In this document: piece by piece, positions 60,290 through 64,000 of the stretch
Layout of the letters: every line of letters starts with the position of its first letter
Position numbering within the stretch: the stretch's first letter is position 1
Assembly (NCBI RefSeq): GCF_025290835.2
Contig: NZ_JAOCQD020000001.1
Location: 496,001-560,000, forward strand
Reading direction: 5' to 3'
Length of the DNA: 64,000 bases
Source: Aquabacterium sp. OR-4
Lineage (GTDB): Bacteria; Pseudomonadota; Gammaproteobacteria; Burkholderiales; Burkholderiaceae_C
Notes under the pieces: model-generated
Told to the model about the DNA's origin: nothing
Database searches by the model: none
Seen by the model: the letters and a program-made list of their open reading frames with translations, nothing else
Program-made: the position numbers and the translations under genes

Positions 60290-63200
60290 GCCGCGTGGCG
60301 GGCCCGGCCGCGGCCCCAGCGCCGGCACCAGGCACAGCAGCATGAACAGCAGCAGAAAGCGCGGCACGTCGACCAGCGTGTCGATCAGGCCGATGGTGGC
60401 AAAGGCGCCCAGCGCGGCCAGCAGCGCGGCGCCCTCGGTCCAGCCCTCGCGCAGGCGGCGCAGCGCGGCCACCGTGCCGGCCAGCAGCAGGGCCAGCAGC
60501 GCCGCCGTGCCCAGCGCGCCCAGCTCGACATAGGTGCCCACCAGCAGCGACTTGGCATGCCAGGCCAGGTGGTCGTCGGAGGTGAAGGTCCAGTGGTCCA
60601 TGCCGGTCTCGAAGCTGCCATTGGCCAGCCACTGCCGGCCCTGCGCATCGAGCAGCGAGACATCGGTGATCTCCAGCGGCAGCGGCCCGCCGTTGTGCAG
60701 GCTCAGGCGCAGCGGGCGCGGCAGGCGGCCGGGGCCGTCGGCCGGCGCACGCAGGCGCATCGACAGCTGCTGCCAGCCGCCCTCGAGCGGGGTGTGGGTG
60801 GCCCGGCTGCGGCTGCAGTCGAACGAGGCGATGATCCACTTCTGGCACAGCGCCACCTCGGGCCCACCGGGCGGGCGGGCCTTGGCGGCGGCGCTGGCCG
60901 CGGCGGCCGGCGCATCGGTCTGGGCGCGCCAGCGCAGCGTGAGGGCCAGCTCGGTCTGCGCCGGCATGTCGACCACCTGGTCGACAAAGTAGGCGTAGCC
61001 CGAGCTCAGGCGCAGTGCGCGGCCGCCATCGCCCAGCACCACCAGGCGGTGGCTGGCGGTGGGCTTGGCGCCGGTGGCGGCGGCCCGCCACAGCCACAGC
61101 TCGGCAAAGCGACCGGCGCCCATGCCCAGCAGCTGCGCGGCGGGGCTGTTGTCCACCAGGCTCAGGCCGGCGGCCCAGTGGCGCTCGCGGATGCCCACGT
61201 CGGCGTCCAGCGCCGCCAGGCGCTGCTGCGCAAAGCTGCCGCCCAGGATCGGCCAGGCCACCACCGCCACCAGCAGCAGCGCGGCCAGCCCGCTGGCCGC
61301 GCGCAGCCAGCGGCCATGGCCGGCCAGCAGCTGGCCGACCACCAGCATCAACACCGCCAGCAGCCCCGCCGCCTGGCCGCCGCGCGAGTAGGTGACCATC
61401 AGCGCGTACACCGCGCCGGCCAGCAGCGCCAGGCCCGGCAGCAGGCGCCACCACGGCGCCGGCGGCAGCAGGCGCTGCAGCATGAAGGGCAGGGCGCAGG
61501 CGATGTAGCACTCTACATAGGCGCCGCCCAGGCCCATGTCGGAGAACGGCCCCGAGATGCGGTAGTGGCTGCCGAAATCCAGCAGGTAGCTGAAGGCCAG
61601 GCGCTCGGCCAGCACCCAGGCCACGGTGGCGGCCAGGCCCAGGCTCATGCCCCAGCCAAAGGCCGCACCCACCGGCGCGCCGCGCGCCTGCAGCCGGCGG
61701 CCCAGCAGGTACAACAGGCCTGCCCACAGCGCGCCCTTGGCCACGCGCAGGGCATTGAACGGGCTCATGGGCTGGGCGAAGGCATCCACCGGCAGGCCGG
61801 GCCACGGCCACAGCGTGCGCGCCACGCCGATGGCCATCACCAGCAGCACGGCGGCCAGCGCCCAGCTGCTGGCCGAGGCCGCGGGCCGCTGCGCGCGCGG
61901 CATCGGCGGCAGGCGCGCCCAGGCCACGGCCAGGCCCAGCGCCAGCAGCGCGTCGAACTCGTCGGCGAAGCGGCGCCCGCTCCACGGCGCCAGGTCGAGC
62001 ACCGGCAGTGCGGCCGGCACCAGCACGAACAACGCCACCGGGCGCCAGCTCACCAGCAGCGCGGCAGCCAGCAGCAGCCCGCCCAGCGCCAGCGCCTGAA
62101 ACGGGAAACCCAGCAGCCAAAAGGCGCAGCCGGCGGCCACCGCCAGCGGCATCAGCCAGCGCCAGCGCGAGGCGGGTGGCCCGGCCACCCGCGCTGGCAG
62201 GGGCAGGGGCGCGGCAGCGGCAGCGGCAGCGGCTTGCGCAGCCGACACAGGCCGGGGCGGCGAGGCTGGCGCGTTGGCGGGGGCTGCGATTGCGGTTGCG
62301 GCTGGGGTTGGGGTTGGGGCCGCCGCCAGCCCGGCCAGGCGGGTAAGCAGCCAGCGCGCCAGCGCGGCGGCGGCCGCGGCGATCAGCAGATTGCTGGGCT
62401 CGGGGTGGGTGTCGGGCAGCAGCAGGCGGCCCAGCTCCACCGCCAGCGCCAGCAGCGCGGCCAGCGCCGGGGCCAGCAGGGCCGGCAGCCGCCAGGCCCA
62501 GCCCAGCACACCCACCGGGCCGTAGCCCAGCAGCGCCACCAGCAGGCTGAACAGCGCATGCGTCTCGGTGCTGTAGTAGTGGTAGTAGAGCGGCAGCAGG
62601 CGCAGCGCCTGCCAGCGCGCGCCGGCGCCGTCCCAGTCGGCCTGGGCCAGGCCGGCCCAGCCGTAGGCCAGGGCCAGCAGCGGCAGGTGGGCCAGCAGCA
62701 GCAGCGGCGTGGCGCGCCGCAGCAGCGGCTGGCCTTGCGCCAGCGTCAGCCCCTGCAGGCGCGGGGCCAGCGCGGCGCCCAGGGCCACGCCAGCCGCCCG
62801 CGTGAGCACCGAGGCGCCCTGGCTCACGCCCGAGGCGATGGCCAGCTGGCTCAGCTCGATGGCCAGGCCCACGGCCGCGCCCAGCAGCAGCGGCGGCAGC
62901 AGGCGTGGCCGGCGCTGTGCCGCGCCGCGGCGCGTGGCCAGCCACAGGCCCACCGGCGCCAGGGCCAGGGCCTCCACCAGCAGCTGGCCCAGCCGCAGCG
63001 GCCAGGCGCGCGCGGCCCCGCCCGGCGCCAGCCAGGCGCCGATCAGATCGCTGTGCCAGCGCGTCTGCCATTCGGCGGCGCTGAGCAGCAGATCGAACGG
63101 AAACAGCGCCAGCAGCCACAGCAGGGCCAGGTAGGCCGTGCCCAGCCAGGGCCACAGCGCGGGCGTGGCACCGCGCTGCACGGCCTGCCGAACGGGCTGC

Positions 63201-63664
63201 CACAGGCGCTGCAGCCGGCCCGTGGCGGCCACCACCGCCAGCAGCGCGCCCAGGCCGGCGCCGATGGCCTCGGCCAACAGATCGTTGCGCGACACGGTGC
63301 GCGGCGGAAAAAACAGCTGCGCAAACTCCACCAGCGTGGCCAGGCCCAGCGCCAGCAGCCAGGCCAGCGTGGCCGGCCCCAGGCCCGGCCGGCGGCCGCC
63401 GGCCAGGGCCAGCGTGCCCAGCAGACCCAGCGGCAGGTAGAGCACGCCGTTGGCGATCCAGTCGGCGCGCTGCTGCACGCCCAGCTGCAGCATCGGGATC
63501 TGGCTGAAGCGCAGCCAGGCCTCGTCGAGCGGCAGGGCGCGCCATTCCCAGGGCACCAGGCTGCCATAGACCACGAAGGCCGCCCACAGCGCCCAGCTCA
63601 GCCCGGGCGGCGGCAACGCCGCCGCATTCGGAGGCCCCAGGTGGGGAACAGCAGACCGGGGCAC
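60251..63664 (-). CDS. Giant membrane protein: three VanZ-like modules plus O-antigen-ligase-like region
   Basis: About 1137 residues with more than 20 hydrophobic segments. Three VanZ-like units recur: FVVYGSLVPWEW...LVEFAQLFFPPRTVSRNDLL (about 25-140), LALFPFDLLL...LAIELSQLAIASGVS (about 185-300) and ALFSLLVALLGYG...LAVELGRLLLPDTHPEPSN (about 370-435). After an Ala/Pro linker (about 450-500) comes a Wzy/WaaL-type region (about 510-860) with VTYSRGGQ and RERHWAAGLSLVDNSP, then a large periplasmic jelly-roll-like loop (about 890-1030) before the last helices. It probably polymerises or ligates a glycan. The GTG at 63664 was chosen because a TAGACT -10 lies just upstream; the start is uncertain. 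Confidence 0.8.
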   Translation of the reverse strand: MPRSAVPHLGPPNAAALPPPGLSWALWAAFVVYGSLVPWEWRALPLDEAWLRFSQIPMLQLGVQQRADWIANGVLYLPLGLLGTLALAGGRRPGLGPATLAWLLALGLATLVEFAQLFFPPRTVSRNDLLAEAIGAGLGALLAVVAATGRLQRLWQPVRQAVQRGATPALWPWLGTAYLALLWLLALFPFDLLLSAAEWQTRWHSDLIGAWLAPGGAARAWPLRLGQLLVEALALAPVGLWLATRRGAAQRRPRLLPPLLLGAAVGLAIELSQLAIASGVSQGASVLTRAAGVALGAALAPRLQGLTLAQGQPLLRRATPLLLLAHLPLLALAYGWAGLAQADWDGAGARWQALRLLPLYYHYYSTETHALFSLLVALLGYGPVGVLGWAWRLPALLAPALAALLALAVELGRLLLPDTHPEPSNLLIAAAAAALARWLLTRLAGLAAAPTPTPAATAIAAPANAPASPPRPVSAAQAAAAAAAAPLPLPARVAGPPASRWRWLMPLAVAAGCAFWLLGFPFQALALGGLLLAAALLVSWRPVALFVLVPAALPVLDLAPWSGRRFADEFDALLALGLAVAWARLPPMPRAQRPAASASSWALAAVLLVMAIGVARTLWPWPGLPVDAFAQPMSPFNALRVAKGALWAGLLYLLGRRLQARGAPVGAAFGWGMSLGLAATVAWVLAERLAFSYLLDFGSHYRISGPFSDMGLGGAYVECYIACALPFMLQRLLPPAPWWRLLPGLALLAGAVYALMVTYSRGGQAAGLLAVLMLVVGQLLAGHGRWLRAASGLAALLLVAVVAWPILGGSFAQQRLAALDADVGIRERHWAAGLSLVDNSPAAQLLGMGAGRFAELWLWRAAATGAKPTASHRLVVLGDGGRALRLSSGYAYFVDQVVDMPAQTELALTLRWRAQTDAPAAAASAAAKARPPGGPEVALCQKWIIASFDCSRSRATHTPLEGGWQQLSMRLRAPADGPGRLPRPLRLSLHNGGPLPLEITDVSLLDAQGRQWLANGSFETGMDHWTFTSDDHLAWHAKSLLVGTYVELGALGTAALLALLLAGTVAALRRLREGWTEGAALLAALGAFATIGLIDTLVDVPRFLLLFMLLCLVPALGPRPGPPRGSAPAGLAVDKHA

Positions 63665-63695
63665 AGGCAGTGGGCAGGCGGCGAAGTGGCGAATC

Positions 63696-63701
63696 AGTCT
63701 A
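63696..63701 (-). promoter_or_regulatory. -10-like hexamer TAGACT for the VanZ/ligase gene
   Basis: On the minus strand TAGACT lies 31 nt before the chosen GTG. It argues against the earlier in-frame GTG at 63721, which lies upstream of this hexamer. Confidence 0.35.
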
Positions 63702-63713
63702 GCGCAGCACCAT

Positions 63714-63744
63714 GACCCCACCCCCGCACCGCGGGGGTGGGGTC
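63714..63744. repeat. Perfect 14 bp inverted repeat between divergent genes
   Basis: GACCCCACCCCCGC and GCGGGGGTGGGGTC flank a 3 nt loop. It lies between two divergently transcribed genes, where a terminator is not expected, so it may be an operator or structured DNA. Confidence 0.7.
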
Positions 63745-63810
63745 GGCCCGGGCACCGTCCTGGGCGCCGGCCACCCTCTGCGACACTCGTTCACCGTTTT
63801 TTCAGCACTG

Positions 63811-64000
63811 ATGCAGTCCATGACCGCTGTCTCCGTCGCCCCCGCACTGCCCACACCCCGCTTCGACAGCTTCTACCGCCACGCCGAGCTGACGCGGCTG
63901 CTGCAGGACTACGCCGCCGCGCGGCCGCAGCTGGTGCAGCTGGCCTCGCTGGGCAAGAGCCACGAGGGCCGCGACATCTGGCTGCTGACGATCACCAACA
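63811..64000 (+). CDS. M14-family zinc carboxypeptidase, N-terminus only
   Basis: The first 63 codons of a gene cut by the window edge. The deduced start MQSMTAVSVAPALPT leads into FDSFYRHAELTRLLQDYAAARP and then LGKSHEGRDIWLLTIT, the characteristic opening of the M14 carboxypeptidase domain (S-x-G-x-S-x-EGR-x-I). The zinc ligands (HxxE and a later His) would lie beyond the edge. No signal peptide is visible, so it is probably cytosolic. A second in-frame ATG three codons on is an alternative start. Confidence 0.75.
   Translation, partial: MQSMTAVSVAPALPTPRFDSFYRHAELTRLLQDYAAARPQLVQLASLGKSHEGRDIWLLTITN

Noticed and set aside
60557..63715. Open frame of about 1050 codons antisense to the VanZ/ligase gene
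   Set aside because: Gln/Arg/His repeats arise from the complement of Leu/Ala codons. No recognisable protein.

Overview
The window is very GC-rich (roughly 70% by eye), almost entirely coding, and carries a betaproteobacterial gene set. The order argS - SPOR protein - dsbA, an lptA-lptB-rpoN run, a nudJ...mnmA pair, fused pntA with pntB, PEP-CTERM proteins, a type 2 PHA depolymerase-like esterase and glcB with a divergent LysR gene suggest a Burkholderiales member of the Rubrivivax/Ideonella/Sphaerotilaceae type. That placement is inference from gene content. No rRNA, tRNA, CRISPR array, transposase or prophage gene was seen, and no gap between genes exceeds about 300 bases.

Layout. 1-8.0 kb: end of a large hybrid histidine kinase, an orphan soxYZ pair, a DUF2214 membrane protein, a PsiF-repeat protein and a Ser/Thr kinase fused to a cyclic-nucleotide-binding domain. 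8.2-16.8 kb: housekeeping genes (argS, SPOR protein, dsbA, lptA, lptB, rpoN, a THUMP-type rRNA methyltransferase, a YidB-like protein). 16.9-25.6 kb, mostly minus strand: MFS transporter, rsmE, acyltransferase, an unknown protein coupled to fadD, fadD, pntB, pntA. 25.9-30.3 kb: nudJ and mnmA, separated by two PEP-CTERM phytase/esterase-like genes on the opposite strand. 30.4-33.6 kb: a cupredoxin-like protein coupled to a GGDEF-EAL protein. 33.7-39.5 kb: a FecI sigma - FecR - TonB receptor - di-haem peroxidase operon behind a near-perfect Fur-type palindrome. 39.5-49.1 kb: lytic transglycosylase, MetY, PHA depolymerase-like esterase, serine hydrolase, histidine phosphatase, TTC38-like TPR protein, a frameshifted peptide-binding protein and a thioredoxin. 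49.2-52.5 kb: LysR gene and divergent malate synthase G. 52.8-60.3 kb: CheB-CheR-PAS protein with a coupled histidine kinase, a small unknown protein, a DksA/TraR zinc finger, a geranylgeranyl-reductase-type flavoprotein and a class II glutamine amidotransferase. 60.3-64 kb: a giant membrane protein combining three VanZ-like modules with an O-antigen-ligase-like region, then the start of an M14 carboxypeptidase.

The most unusual item is a dispersed 86-90 bp element with three potential hairpins. It ends in a GAGGGG ribosome-binding-like box 4-5 nt before an ATG at three separate places (before the SPOR gene, at lptB and before nudJ), always in the same orientation as the gene. At lptB it is tandemly repeated with a 90 bp period and is open in frame, so every usable lptB start lies in or upstream of the repeats. 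Other notable items are the sigma/anti-sigma/receptor/di-haem peroxidase operon, the VanZ x3-ligase fusion, short tandem repeats at gene 3' ends, and -10-like hexamers so close to several start codons that leaderless transcripts are plausible.
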